Positions 19,139 through 26,873 of a DNA stretch of 64,000 nucleotides are shown piece by piece. Under the pieces are notes generated by a model. The model saw nothing but the letters and a program-made list of their open reading frames with translations. It ran no database searches and had not been told where the DNA came from. Origin of the DNA: Marinomonas sp. SBI8L (lineage in GTDB: Bacteria; Pseudomonadota; Gammaproteobacteria; Pseudomonadales; Marinomonadaceae); the NCBI RefSeq assembly GCF_001624705.1, contig NZ_JSEO01000003.1, positions 310,001-374,000 of the forward strand. The letters are read 5' to 3'. Made by a program: the position numbers and the translations under genes. Positions within the stretch are counted from its first letter, which is position 1. The number at the start of each line of letters is the position of its first letter.

Positions 19139-19489
19139 CTAGCCTGCCTCGTTATCCATCTTTTTGCCCAAACGATAACAATCTAAAACAGTAACTAACC
19201 AAGTTGAAAATAAGAAAAGGGATAGGTACTCAATAAAGTTTGAGCCATAAAGAGAAGGGCCAGACATGAGCTTTTGAGTAATCAAAATAGGATCAAAGCT
19301 CATTTCACCCGCTAAAATTTCTTTAGATATGATATCGGCTTTGAACATAGCGTCTTTCATGATAATGACCAATGAAAGCAGGGTTACCAGCAGGGCCATA
19401 CTGCCATGCCAAGGTTTTGCCAAGATAAAATACCCTGCCCCAGGAAATACAGTAGTGCAAAGAAGGGGAGCTTTACGGGACTTTTTCAT
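19139..19489 (-). CDS. Small membrane protein, unknown
   Basis: A 116-residue protein with two or three hydrophobic segments (about residues 10-24, 28-46 and 86-104) and a central hydrophilic loop. It starts with a basic MKKSRKAP and contains PGAGYFILAKPWHG, a glycine/proline pattern seen in several small unnamed membrane families. I do not recognise a specific family. It sits between binding-protein paralogues 2 and 3 on the same strand, with about 200 bases on either side, so it is probably transcribed alone. An inverted repeat (GCCTCAGC / GCTGAGGC, 19085-19113) lies downstream. Any link to the binding proteins is positional only. Confidence 0.6.
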   Translation of the reverse strand: MKKSRKAPLLCTTVFPGAGYFILAKPWHGSMALLVTLLSLVIIMKDAMFKADIISKEILAGEMSFDPILITQKLMSGPSLYGSNFIEYLSLFLFSTWLVTVLDCYRLGKKMDNEAG

Positions 19490-19726
19490 TTAATAACCTT
19501 TGAATCTTTGTGTAGCAAATAGTCTGCGCATCTTAACATCAGATTGAATTTATCAGAGTAAAAAGATTGGCTAGCGACGGCTTGCTAAAGGGGCTTGAAA
19601 TTGCACCTAACAATATAACAAGAAGAAGCTGAATGAGGGAAGGGAATGAAGAAGTGAGCTTGAATATTTGTCTTAAAATGATGAAATGCCATCCCTGGCT
19701 TATGCTAGAGCCTATTCGTCGCTTCC

Positions 19727-20539
19727 CTAAATTTGGTTAAAGTCCTTCAAAATAGTTTCATAAGTCCCATTGGCTTGAATCTGAATAAAGCCAGCATTAA
19801 ATGCATCTCTTAATTCAATCGCATTAGGAATATTTTTAGAGATAAGCACATATAAATCGTTTTCTTCTAAAGGTGGTTGTACTAGCTGTAGCTGTGATGA
19901 GTCCATCCCTAAATCGGTAGCAACCTGTTTAACAACCGCCACACTGTCTATGTACAAATCAATTTGACCTTGGTCTAGGGCTTTCAAGCCATCTGCTACA
20001 CCAGGGTAACCTGTTAGGCTATTAAAAGAATAAGCGTCAAAGCTTTTTCCAACGACAGAGCCTTCAATTTTACCCAGTTTATATTTGTTCAACTCATCGA
20101 ATGAATTAACAAAATTAAGTGGGAATTCTTGTTTTTTGATGACGCCTGTCATGAGTGAATAAATAGGGATAGAAATATGAAAGTCTCTTGCTCTCTCCTC
20201 AGAGAAATAAGCGCCAACTAACATGTCTTTCTCGCCCACTTTGACCTTTTCAAAGGCTTCTGTCCAATCACTAAAAACAATATTACTTGTATAGCCAGAT
20301 GCCTTTAGGGATTCCGCCACTATGGCAGAAACAAAGCCACCACGATCCAAAGAGCTACCGTAAAAAGGGGCCCAATCGGTTGTTGTCAGAGAAATTTCTT
20401 GTGCTTGTGCAGTGCTAGAAACACTCAAACCAAGAGCTAATCCAAGACTTAAACCTAACGTACTCACACCTAAGCCAATGGACCTAGATAGACTTTTTAC
20501 TCGATCTTTAACGCTTAATTTTTGCAACAAAATGATCAC
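19727..20539 (-). CDS. Family 3 periplasmic solute-binding protein (paralogue 3 of 3)
   Basis: A 270-residue binding protein, longer than its paralogues because of an N-terminal extension: residues 1-20 are basic (KLSVKDRVKSLSRS) before a long hydrophobic signal segment ending STAQAQE near residue 47. The start may be later than annotated, but no better-placed ATG precedes the hydrophobic stretch. The mature domain has the same landmarks (EISLTTTDWAPFYG, DMLVGAYFSEER, VQPPLEENDLYVLISKNIP). As with the others there are no permease genes. It is the first and most upstream copy of the tandem set. Confidence 0.86.
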   Translation of the reverse strand: MIILLQKLSVKDRVKSLSRSIGLGVSTLGLSLGLALGLSVSSTAQAQEISLTTTDWAPFYGSSLDRGGFVSAIVAESLKASGYTSNIVFSDWTEAFEKVKVGEKDMLVGAYFSEERARDFHISIPIYSLMTGVIKKQEFPLNFVNSFDELNKYKLGKIEGSVVGKSFDAYSFNSLTGYPGVADGLKALDQGQIDLYIDSVAVVKQVATDLGMDSSQLQLVQPPLEENDLYVLISKNIPNAIELRDAFNAGFIQIQANGTYETILKDFNQI

Positions 20540-20830
20540 CTATTTTTAATTATTTTACTGCCGGTTTATCCGGTCAGTTTGGTGTTACGCCTGCTGCTCA
20601 CCAGTCACGCAGCAGAAAGCACTATCTAAGGTATAAAACCTCAGTTGTAACGCTTAAAAATAGCTTAAATAGCGAACACCTTAATTAATATAGAATCTTG
20701 ATTTGAAATAACTATCGAATGATAAGTGGCTTTAGCTAGGCTTGTATCAAACTAACTAAAGCGTGTTTTTGAAATATCTGAATATTAAAGGTAACTTATT
20801 AATTCAATACAGAATTAAGGATGAACTTTA

Positions 20831-21544
20831 GTGCAGAGTAGTAAGCAAGGAAGATTAAATAAGCTTGTATGGAATAAAAACCTAATAAAGCGTGCTCTTG
20901 CATATATGACACTAATCAGCTTTTTATCTGGTTGCGTCATGGTGCCGAAAACTCATGAATTCCAAGAACCTAAATGTGAGTTGATTACTAAAGAGCTTAC
21001 CGTGGGGCTTAAGGAACTTGATTTAAAAAACGCAAAAATGGACCCTAGAGGGATCATTGCTTTACCTGTCGCTTTTACTGCTCTTTTTACTGTTTCGGTT
21101 GTGGTCTCTGGTTCTATTGTGGTGGCTGGAAATACAATCCACTGGATAGAACAAGAAGGTATCTGTGACGATGGCAAAATAAGAAACGCTATAGCTGATT
21201 TATCTGGTTCTCTTGTGTCTATGGGCGGGCAGGTCATTACGAGCTCTAAACAACTAATGGACTGGCTTATGTTCTGGAAAGAAAAGGAAGAGGCCAGCAC
21301 TCAGCAAGGGCTAGATCTTTTACTGTTAGAGAATAACGCTGAACCTATTGAACCCAGTGCAGAAGAAGGTGTACTAGAACCCATAATGTTTGAACTCGAA
21401 CAGAATAAAACAGAAGCTGAAATAAGACTAGATGATGCCCTAGCTGTTGATAAAGAGCCAGTTGATGAAGAGCTAGTTGGTGAAGAGCAAACCGATTTAA
21501 TGAATAGTGATGATCTGATACTTGATAATAAGGTTGAAAATTAA
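20831..21544 (+). CDS. Putative lipoprotein with acidic tail
   Basis: A 237-residue protein from a GTG start. The N-terminus is basic (residues 1-22) followed by a hydrophobic stretch and a lipobox-like LSGC at residues 32-35, so it is probably a lipoprotein. A second hydrophobic segment (about 75-98, ALPVAFTALFTVSVVVSGSI) could be a membrane pass. The C-terminal 75 residues are strongly acidic, rich in Glu/Asp, and probably unstructured. I do not recognise a family. It lies 26 bases upstream of a dual-specificity phosphatase gene on the same strand, so the two are likely co-transcribed. Confidence 0.6.
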   Translation: MQSSKQGRLNKLVWNKNLIKRALAYMTLISFLSGCVMVPKTHEFQEPKCELITKELTVGLKELDLKNAKMDPRGIIALPVAFTALFTVSVVVSGSIVVAGNTIHWIEQEGICDDGKIRNAIADLSGSLVSMGGQVITSSKQLMDWLMFWKEKEEASTQQGLDLLLLENNAEPIEPSAEEGVLEPIMFELEQNKTEAEIRLDDALAVDKEPVDEELVGEEQTDLMNSDDLILDNKVEN

Positions 21545-21570
21545 CGGGTTAAAGGGAGTAGGTGAGAAGA

Positions 21571-22077
21571 ATGCAAAAGGTATTTTGGTTAATCGAAGGC
21601 AAGATAGCAGGGCGCTCTGGCCCTAATTTAGATGCTTGGAGCCTAGCAGAGCTTAAAGAACATGGCATCACGGCTATCTTAAGTGTCAATTTTGCCGAAT
21701 CTGTTGATAGTAATGAGATGGAAGAAGTAGGAATAGTCCATGCCAATATTCCTATGTCGCCCAATGCGCCCGTACAAGCAGGTGATAAAGAAATCTGCTT
21801 GGAGAATTTACCAAAAGCCATGGCTTTTATTGAGGCTCAAAAAGTGTTGGGCCCAGTGATGATTCATTGTCGTTCAGGCAAGGATAGAACAGGCATGGTC
21901 ATGGCAGCTTACCTGATTCAATTTGAAGGTATGACAGCTAAAGACGCCATGGATAAGGTGTTCAGTGTGAGACCCATTGCCTTTAGTGCAGAGGGGTGGA
22001 TACCTTTTGCATTGGATGTGTTGGAGAGTTTTGAAGCGACTTTATCAATAAAGAAAAAGAGCGCTACTCACTTTTGA
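21571..22077 (+). CDS. Dual-specificity / tyrosine-type protein phosphatase
   Basis: A small cytoplasmic cysteine phosphatase of 168 residues. The P-loop HCRSGKDRTG supplies the nucleophile C100 and R106, and the preceding region has the DSP core including an NFAES loop. A GTG at 21562 would add three residues, but AGGTGA at 21560-21565 is well placed for the ATG at 21571, so I prefer that start. Such enzymes dephosphorylate proteins, or sometimes phosphoinositides or nucleotides; the target is unknown. It follows the putative lipoprotein gene closely. Its stop codon lies inside a hairpin that probably terminates the opposing operon. Confidence 0.85.
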   Translation: MQKVFWLIEGKIAGRSGPNLDAWSLAELKEHGITAILSVNFAESVDSNEMEEVGIVHANIPMSPNAPVQAGDKEICLENLPKAMAFIEAQKVLGPVMIHCRSGKDRTGMVMAAYLIQFEGMTAKDAMDKVFSVRPIAFSAEGWIPFALDVLESFEATLSIKKKSATHF

Positions 22078-22087
22078 GTAACGCTCT
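22058..22087 (-). terminator. Probable terminator of the phosphonate operon
   Basis: Stem AGAGCG-TACTCA / TGAGTA-CGCTCT with one mismatch and a 4-base loop. On the minus strand it is followed by a T-rich run (CTTTTTCTTT). It overlaps the phosphatase stop codon and lies about 110 bases beyond the end of the leftward operon at 22195. Confidence 0.55.
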
Positions 22088-22131
22088 ATTGCGCTTGTAG
22101 GAATTTCCTAAAAGTTATAATTGCCGAATTA

Positions 22132-22217
22132 ACAAAGCGCCTCTTCACTGCTAACAAAGAGACTCTTCGTTGCTAACAAAGCGCCTCTTCGCTGCTAACA
22201 AAGTGGCTCTTCGAGCC
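22132..22217. repeat. 22-bp tandem repeat, 3 full units plus a partial
   Basis: Units start at 22132, 22154 and 22176, each ACAAAG-N3-CTCTTC-N4-GCTA-like and 22 bases long, with a fourth, partial unit at 22198-22217. The fourth unit is the 3' end of the hydrolase gene (the region coding EEPLC and the stop), so the array looks like repeated slippage of the gene's end. Confidence 0.8.
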
Positions 22218-23475
22218 AGGGCGTCTCTATCTTAAGAATCGATGCCAGTGTGGGTGCTACCTGAGAGGCTGTCGCAAATTCCACCTCTTGTTGCGGCACA
22301 TCTGGCCCAACAAAAAGACAAAAACGATAATCTTCACGAGAACCTGGTCGCATACCATGGTTAGATTGATATTTAGATTTTCCGCTAATCTGACCTGTGC
22401 CTTTCAAGTCCCTTTCAAAACTGGTTAGCGCCCCTTCTTTAGAGGTGAAAACAAGCAATTCGTCCTGCTGATGTTTAGGAATAAAGTCTTTATTCCAGGT
22501 TTCTAAACCCGCTTCTAGCAATATCTTGGTGACTTGTTCTGCTTCCGTTTGGGATCTTGGAGCGATAAGCAACATGCCTCCTTCACTAGACCAGCGTACG
22601 CCTTCGGGTAGAATCTGGTCGCAATAAATGGCCTCTGTCATCGCCGTATGGCCGTGGTCACTCATGATGGCAAAGTTATACTCATCCAGCTTGCCTGCTT
22701 GTCTTAGCCTTTCTAACAAAGTGCCCACTTGTGCATCGGCGGTACGTAGTGAATGCTCCATCATAGGGTCACCTGCTCCGTACTTATGCAAAAAGTAATC
22801 GGTCGCCGCAATTTCTAGCAAGATAAGGTCTGGCGCATCATCAGAGCAAGCAAGACCAGCGCCTATATCTAATAGTTGCTGATCAGCCAATATGCCAAAG
22901 GTCATGGTTTCTGTATTGCTATAGTCTTGGTATTTAGCGCCATTTGGGTTAATTACCTTGGTCGCATAAATGGCCTCATCCAAGGTTTTTAAAGTGTCCT
23001 TTGTATGCTCAGCAAGGGCATGTTTAAAGTCTTGATTATCTTGCTGCTTTTTTCTTTCCTCTAGAGAGTAAGAATCATAGTTTCTAGCTCTGTTTGTGGT
23101 TTCATCAGACCACCAAGGGTCAAGATAAAGGTCACAATCTTGGGTATTCACCATGCCATAACCTAGGCCTGCTACCTTCTTGTTAGCTTGCTTGGCATAG
23201 CCTGCCACTGTGGTGGTTAATACATCTTCAGGAATCGCCCAACGAAACTCAGTACCATCCCAAACCTTATTGCCATACACCCCATGTTCGGCGGCGGTTT
23301 GTCCTGCAATCATAGAGGTACGGCCGGGAAAAGAGGTGCCGCAGACTTCAGGCGTTAAGGCTCTCACATAGGTGCCTTGGCTCGCCAAAGCATGCAAGTT
23401 GGGTAACCAAGCTTTCGCTTGCACAAATAGGTCGGCACTGATGCCATCTATCATAATGAGGATAAGCTTACTCAT
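22195..23475 (-). CDS. Alkaline phosphatase superfamily (NPP-like) phosphodiesterase or phosphonate hydrolase
   Basis: A 426-residue hydrolase of the nucleotide pyrophosphatase/phosphodiesterase branch. Metal and nucleophile sites are visible: D10 in LIMIDG, a TSFPGRTSM motif where S48 (or T47) is the likely nucleophile, DYFLHKYG, SDHGHTAM and a late NHGMRPG histidine. There is no signal peptide, so it acts in the cytoplasm. It is the third gene of an operon with TmpB-like and TmpA-like oxygenases (22 bases downstream of the former). In that setting it may free a phosphonate from an ester, or hydrolyse a related phosphonate. It is not a canonical phosphonoacetate hydrolase by motif, but that family is related. 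The substrate is unknown. Confidence 0.8.
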   Translation of the reverse strand: MSKLILIMIDGISADLFVQAKAWLPNLHALASQGTYVRALTPEVCGTSFPGRTSMIAGQTAAEHGVYGNKVWDGTEFRWAIPEDVLTTTVAGYAKQANKKVAGLGYGMVNTQDCDLYLDPWWSDETTNRARNYDSYSLEERKKQQDNQDFKHALAEHTKDTLKTLDEAIYATKVINPNGAKYQDYSNTETMTFGILADQQLLDIGAGLACSDDAPDLILLEIAATDYFLHKYGAGDPMMEHSLRTADAQVGTLLERLRQAGKLDEYNFAIMSDHGHTAMTEAIYCDQILPEGVRWSSEGGMLLIAPRSQTEAEQVTKILLEAGLETWNKDFIPKHQQDELLVFTSKEGALTSFERDLKGTGQISGKSKYQSNHGMRPGSREDYRFCLFVGPDVPQQEVEFATASQVAPTLASILKIETPWLEEPLC

Positions 23476-23497
23476 AGACAGAACTCCTTGTAGCGGC

Positions 23498-24064
23498 TTA
23501 AGCAGCAGGCTGAATTAACAGCTTCTGCATCATAGGAATATAGTGATTCAGATCTGGGACAGTAAGGGAATCCTGCTTGCCAGCATCATCCCAGTAACGC
23601 ACTTTTACCGCATCTTGATGATAAGGCTCGGCTTCAAACTGCGCCACTTCATCCGTATTCATCGGGCCGCCTTGAACCGCTAGCGACTCTTTCGATGCCT
23701 CAGAAAGTACCTCGTAATACTCAGGTTTTACCGCGCATAAATAGCGTTTGCTCGCCACATGTAGACGAATCGCATCGAGTACTCTTTGAGGGAAATGCCC
23801 TGCTAAAAAGTCCGCGGCACTGTCTTCGTGTTCGTTATCTATGCCTTTTTGCAGGCAATCTTCGGCATATTCACTGGTGTAGTGGCCAATATCATGCAAA
23901 AGGGCCGCTATGATAAGTTCGTCGTCGGCACCGGCTTGCATAGCAAAAAAGGCAGATTGCAGCATGTGCTCAGCCATGGTGACAGGTTCGCCCATGTACC
24001 AGTCAGCACCATGATCACTAAAGAGCGCTTCTATCTTGGCTAGAATTGAGTTTTCGTTTGTCAT
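23498..24064 (-). CDS. HD-domain diiron oxygenase, TmpB/PhnZ-like
   Basis: A 188-residue HD-domain protein of the PhnZ/TmpB oxygenase type rather than a phosphohydrolase. The PhnZ signature residues line up with a one-residue offset: Y23 and E26 (YMGEPVT), H33, H57-D58 and H61 (LLHDIGH), with later histidines in DNEHEDSA and RLHVASKRYL. In characterised members this mixed-valent diiron enzyme cleaves the C-P bond of a 1-hydroxyphosphonate: PhnZ gives glycine plus phosphate, TmpB gives glycine betaine plus phosphate. It lies 20 bases downstream of the TmpA-like gene, the known functional pairing. The GBBH-like partner favours the trimethylated substrate, but this is inference. Confidence 0.88.
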   Translation of the reverse strand: MTNENSILAKIEALFSDHGADWYMGEPVTMAEHMLQSAFFAMQAGADDELIIAALLHDIGHYTSEYAEDCLQKGIDNEHEDSAADFLAGHFPQRVLDAIRLHVASKRYLCAVKPEYYEVLSEASKESLAVQGGPMNTDEVAQFEAEPYHQDAVKVRYWDDAGKQDSLTVPDLNHYIPMMQKLLIQPAA

Positions 24065-24084
24065 TCTTACGTCTCCTTATCTGA

Positions 24085-25278
24085 TTAGTTTGATGTCTTC
24101 TTAGCTGATGGGGTTGATGTGATTCGAGCGTCAGTTTCTGTCTTACGAGATAACACAGATTGCAAACTGTATAAGCTATCGACATCCGCATAAGCTCCTT
24201 GTAACCAACGGCTGCCAGAGGTCGAAAAAGCCTTTCTAGCGTGGAAAACACGGGTGTTATCAAACATCACAAGTTGGCCCTGTGTGAGCTTGAAATCAAT
24301 CATGATGCTGGTGCGATTTAGTATCTCAGCATAGTGCTGATAGGCTTTATAGAAGGCTTTCATTTTATGCTTATCGATATTGATCGGGGCAATCGAGCGG
24401 TTGTTAAAGCGTACTTTGACCACCTGATCATTATCATTCACTTCAATCAAAGGCACCCGGGACTGAAGGTCTGTGTCTTTATCTTGAAAGCGAAAATTAA
24501 TCCAAGTTTGGCTTAAAAGGTCAAAATCAGCTTGGCTTTCTTCTCTTAGAATATTGGCCGCTTTAAAGCCATCCCCAAGAATGGATTCACCACCTTCTAC
24601 CGTGTTTTCCAAGCAATGCAATAACTGTACTGTTGGTACTGGGTCGCGATAAGGGTTATCCGCATGCAGACCTAAGCCTAAATTTGTAAAAGCGAGGTTG
24701 TTTGGCTCAACTTGTGTTTTCACCTCAAACAACTTGCCATAGTTAGTGTCTCTGACATAACCAAAGGTGTCGATCACATCAAGAATTTGGCTTTCTTTAC
24801 AAGGGACATTCTCTAAAATGGCAAAACCATAAAGAGCAAAGTGATCGAATAAAGCGCGGCTAGTATCTTTGTTGCTTAGGTAGGCTTCATAGTCGAACAC
24901 AGATTTTTCTGTGCTAAAACTCGAATCCCATAAAACCTTATTTTGTTCTGAGTAAATATCATTGGCGAGGTGTTTGTCATACGCATTTTGCTCAAGCCAT
25001 TCCAAGCTAAACACACTGCGATGTAGTGGCGAGAAGATAATCTCAACATGCTGATTATCCAATGCTGTGATCGACTCTATGCTCACATCTAAAGGAAAGT
25101 CAGTCACATTCATAAGGCGCTGGCCACTGTGGGCATCGCGACTCTCGGGCATTTGGCAATGGTCTCTTAACCAGATCGCGAGAAACTCGCTGTTATGACC
25201 ATCATTCCATTCAATATTTAACTGAGTGCTGTCGTGCGCTATTGAGAGCTTATGGCCATTTGCCATTGCAATACTCAT
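24085..25278 (-). CDS. 2-oxoglutarate Fe(II) dioxygenase, TmpA-like (gamma-butyrobetaine hydroxylase family)
   Basis: A 397-residue non-heme iron dioxygenase. The N-terminal GBBH-like domain (about residues 10-100) has WLRDHC at 36-41, and the TauD-like catalytic core (about 140-370) has the HxD...H triad at H205, D207 (LGLHADNPYRDP) and H346 (NTRVFHAR). These proteins are usually annotated as gamma-butyrobetaine hydroxylase. Next to a PhnZ/TmpB-type HD oxygenase, the better reading is TmpA, which hydroxylates 2-trimethylaminoethylphosphonate at C1. Only one cysteine (C41) remains where the human enzyme has a three-Cys zinc site, so that site may be altered. It is the first gene of the leftward operon and divergent from a LysR gene. 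Confidence 0.85.
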   Translation of the reverse strand: MSIAMANGHKLSIAHDSTQLNIEWNDGHNSEFLAIWLRDHCQMPESRDAHSGQRLMNVTDFPLDVSIESITALDNQHVEIIFSPLHRSVFSLEWLEQNAYDKHLANDIYSEQNKVLWDSSFSTEKSVFDYEAYLSNKDTSRALFDHFALYGFAILENVPCKESQILDVIDTFGYVRDTNYGKLFEVKTQVEPNNLAFTNLGLGLHADNPYRDPVPTVQLLHCLENTVEGGESILGDGFKAANILREESQADFDLLSQTWINFRFQDKDTDLQSRVPLIEVNDNDQVVKVRFNNRSIAPINIDKHKMKAFYKAYQHYAEILNRTSIMIDFKLTQGQLVMFDNTRVFHARKAFSTSGSRWLQGAYADVDSLYSLQSVLSRKTETDARITSTPSAKKTSN

Positions 25279-25372
25279 GTTTCACTACCTCATTATATTT
25301 GCCTTATCACAAGTTAAGCATGCCTGTGATTTGTATGAATATGATGACAAACTAAAAGGGATAAAAACATTG

Positions 25373-25403
25373 AGAATTTCCAAAGTGCTAGTATAGAAAT
25401 TCT
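25373..25403. promoter_or_regulatory. Candidate LysR operator between tmpA-like gene and its regulator
   Basis: Perfect 8-bp inverted repeat AGAATTTC / GAAATTCT with 15 bases between the arms, located in the 274-base divergent gap, about 95 bases before the dioxygenase start and 150 before the LysR start. Size and position fit a LysR-type activation site. Confidence 0.55.
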
Positions 25404-25552
25404 AAAGTATTCAGTTTTTAATTAGGTTAAAAATTGACCCAACACCATAAATATTGCATTTTGATGACGATTTTATTGCCGCGAGAGATTTTTATCTCAT
25501 CTATGCTATAGAATTGCTAAAATCGAGACAGGATAAAAAAGGACGTAACCTC

Positions 25553-26488
25553 ATGCCTCAAGCTCAAAGCTTACCGCCATTAAATGCCCTTCGCGCATTT
25601 GAAGCCGCAGCGCGATTACAGAACCTAGCGAAGGCCGCAGCCGAGCTACATGTCACCCAAGGGGCAGTGAGTCAGCAAATTAAATTGTTAGAACAATACC
25701 TTGATACCCAGCTTTTTTATCGCAGAGCAAAAGGGCTAGAACTAACTGACAGCGCCAAAGCTTATTTACCTGTCTTAACTCAAGCTTTTACCAATATGCA
25801 GGCAACCACCAACGAGCTGTTTGTGTCCGACTATCGCCCCACTATTAAAGTGGCCTGTGGTACCACTTTTGCCCAATGTTGGTTAATGCCAAGATTACCC
25901 AAGTTTTTTGCTAAGCATCCAGAGTATCGAGTGAGACTGCTAAGTTCGGCTTGGCCAACAGGCCAGGGTGTTAATGATGCTGATGTGGAAATTTGCCATG
26001 GGGAAGGGGGCTTTTCTGGTTATCGAGTACAACGCATTATTAAAGAAGACTGGATGGTGATCGCCAGCCCCAGCTTTATCGAAACACACCTGCCAGAGGG
26101 GGAGGATCAGTTTAATGACTTAGACCAGATGAAAAGCCTCCCACTTATTAGCACATTGGGTTTTAAGCTAGGTTGGCGTAACTGGTTTAGTGAGCTAGGT
26201 GAAGAAGGCTTTCAGCCTGAACCCTTGTTTGAAAGTAACCACACCTCTACCGCATTAGAAATGGCACAAGCAGGCGTTGGCTTATTACTGGGTTTGTCTT
26301 TTTGTTTTCGTATGGCGTTAGATGAAGGCAAGGTGGTTAAGGTGCACGATCACATAATGCCAGCAGAAGGTGGCCAGTATCTGATTCTATCGAATGCCAC
26401 TATCACACCTAAAGTGGATACATTTTGTCGTTGGATGTTAGCAGAGCTAGCGGATCATCCTGATAGAGACAATTTAGAGTGGGGATAG
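25553..26488 (+). CDS. LysR family regulator (GcvA-like), probable regulator of phosphonate operon
   Basis: A LysR-type regulator of 311 residues from the ATG at 25553. The reading frame is open upstream to 25454, but AAAAAAGGACG just before 25553 and the canonical start of the fold (LPPLNALRAFEAAARLQNLA) favour this start. The helix-turn-helix covers about residues 8-65 and the effector domain follows. It is transcribed away from the TmpA/TmpB/hydrolase operon across an inverted repeat of LysR type, so it is the likely activator, with the phosphonate or an intermediate as inducer. The GcvA-like subgroup is also used for many amino acid and aromatic pathways. Confidence 0.88.
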   Translation: MPQAQSLPPLNALRAFEAAARLQNLAKAAAELHVTQGAVSQQIKLLEQYLDTQLFYRRAKGLELTDSAKAYLPVLTQAFTNMQATTNELFVSDYRPTIKVACGTTFAQCWLMPRLPKFFAKHPEYRVRLLSSAWPTGQGVNDADVEICHGEGGFSGYRVQRIIKEDWMVIASPSFIETHLPEGEDQFNDLDQMKSLPLISTLGFKLGWRNWFSELGEEGFQPEPLFESNHTSTALEMAQAGVGLLLGLSFCFRMALDEGKVVKVHDHIMPAEGGQYLILSNATITPKVDTFCRWMLAELADHPDRDNLEWG

Positions 26489-26529
26489 AGATATGATCTG
26501 CCTAGGAATAAAGACAGGGAATAAACTAG

Positions 26530-26807
26530 GGAACCTGCGAATAAGTCCTCCCGCCTCAGCGTGTGGATAAAAGTGCCTAGATTTATGGCGAGGGGCGTAA
26601 CTTAATAGTTATTCTATTGATAAGACCCTTAACTTAAAGATAGGGCTTTTAGACCACGCCCTTCGGGTCTTTCAGAAAAAGCGCCACCCTGTGTTGTCCC
26701 TTTTCGAAAGGTGCCTACAGCTCTTATCAGAAAAAAGCGGCAAAGTGACGCCTTGCTTGACGCTTTTTCTGAAAAGACTGAGAAGAGGTGACTTGTTCGC
26801 AGGTTCC
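26530..26807. mobile_element. MITE copy 1 (IS5-like ends), reverse orientation
   Basis: A 278-bp non-coding element bounded by imperfect 18-bp terminal inverted repeats (left GGAACCTGCGAATAAGTC, right the complement with one mismatch) and flanked by 4-bp direct repeats CTAG at 26526-26529 and 26808-26811. The interior matches the elements at 49427 and 63314 in reverse orientation. It encodes no transposase. It lies between two convergent genes (LysR and peroxiredoxin-like). Confidence 0.85.
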
Positions 26808-26873
26808 CTAGGTGTGATGCAGGTGTGAATATAAATAGTGAATACTCACACCTTATCTAGATATTGCTGTTGA

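Noticed and set aside
22132-22217. CRISPR array
   Set aside because: The 22-bp units are contiguous without spacers and are derived from the adjacent gene's 3' end; no cas genes are present.
22195-23475. Naming the hydrolase as phosphonoacetate hydrolase (phnA)
   Set aside because: The nucleophile region (TSFPGRTSM) differs from the phosphonoacetate hydrolases I recall (SFTNPNN-like). The broader superfamily call is safer.
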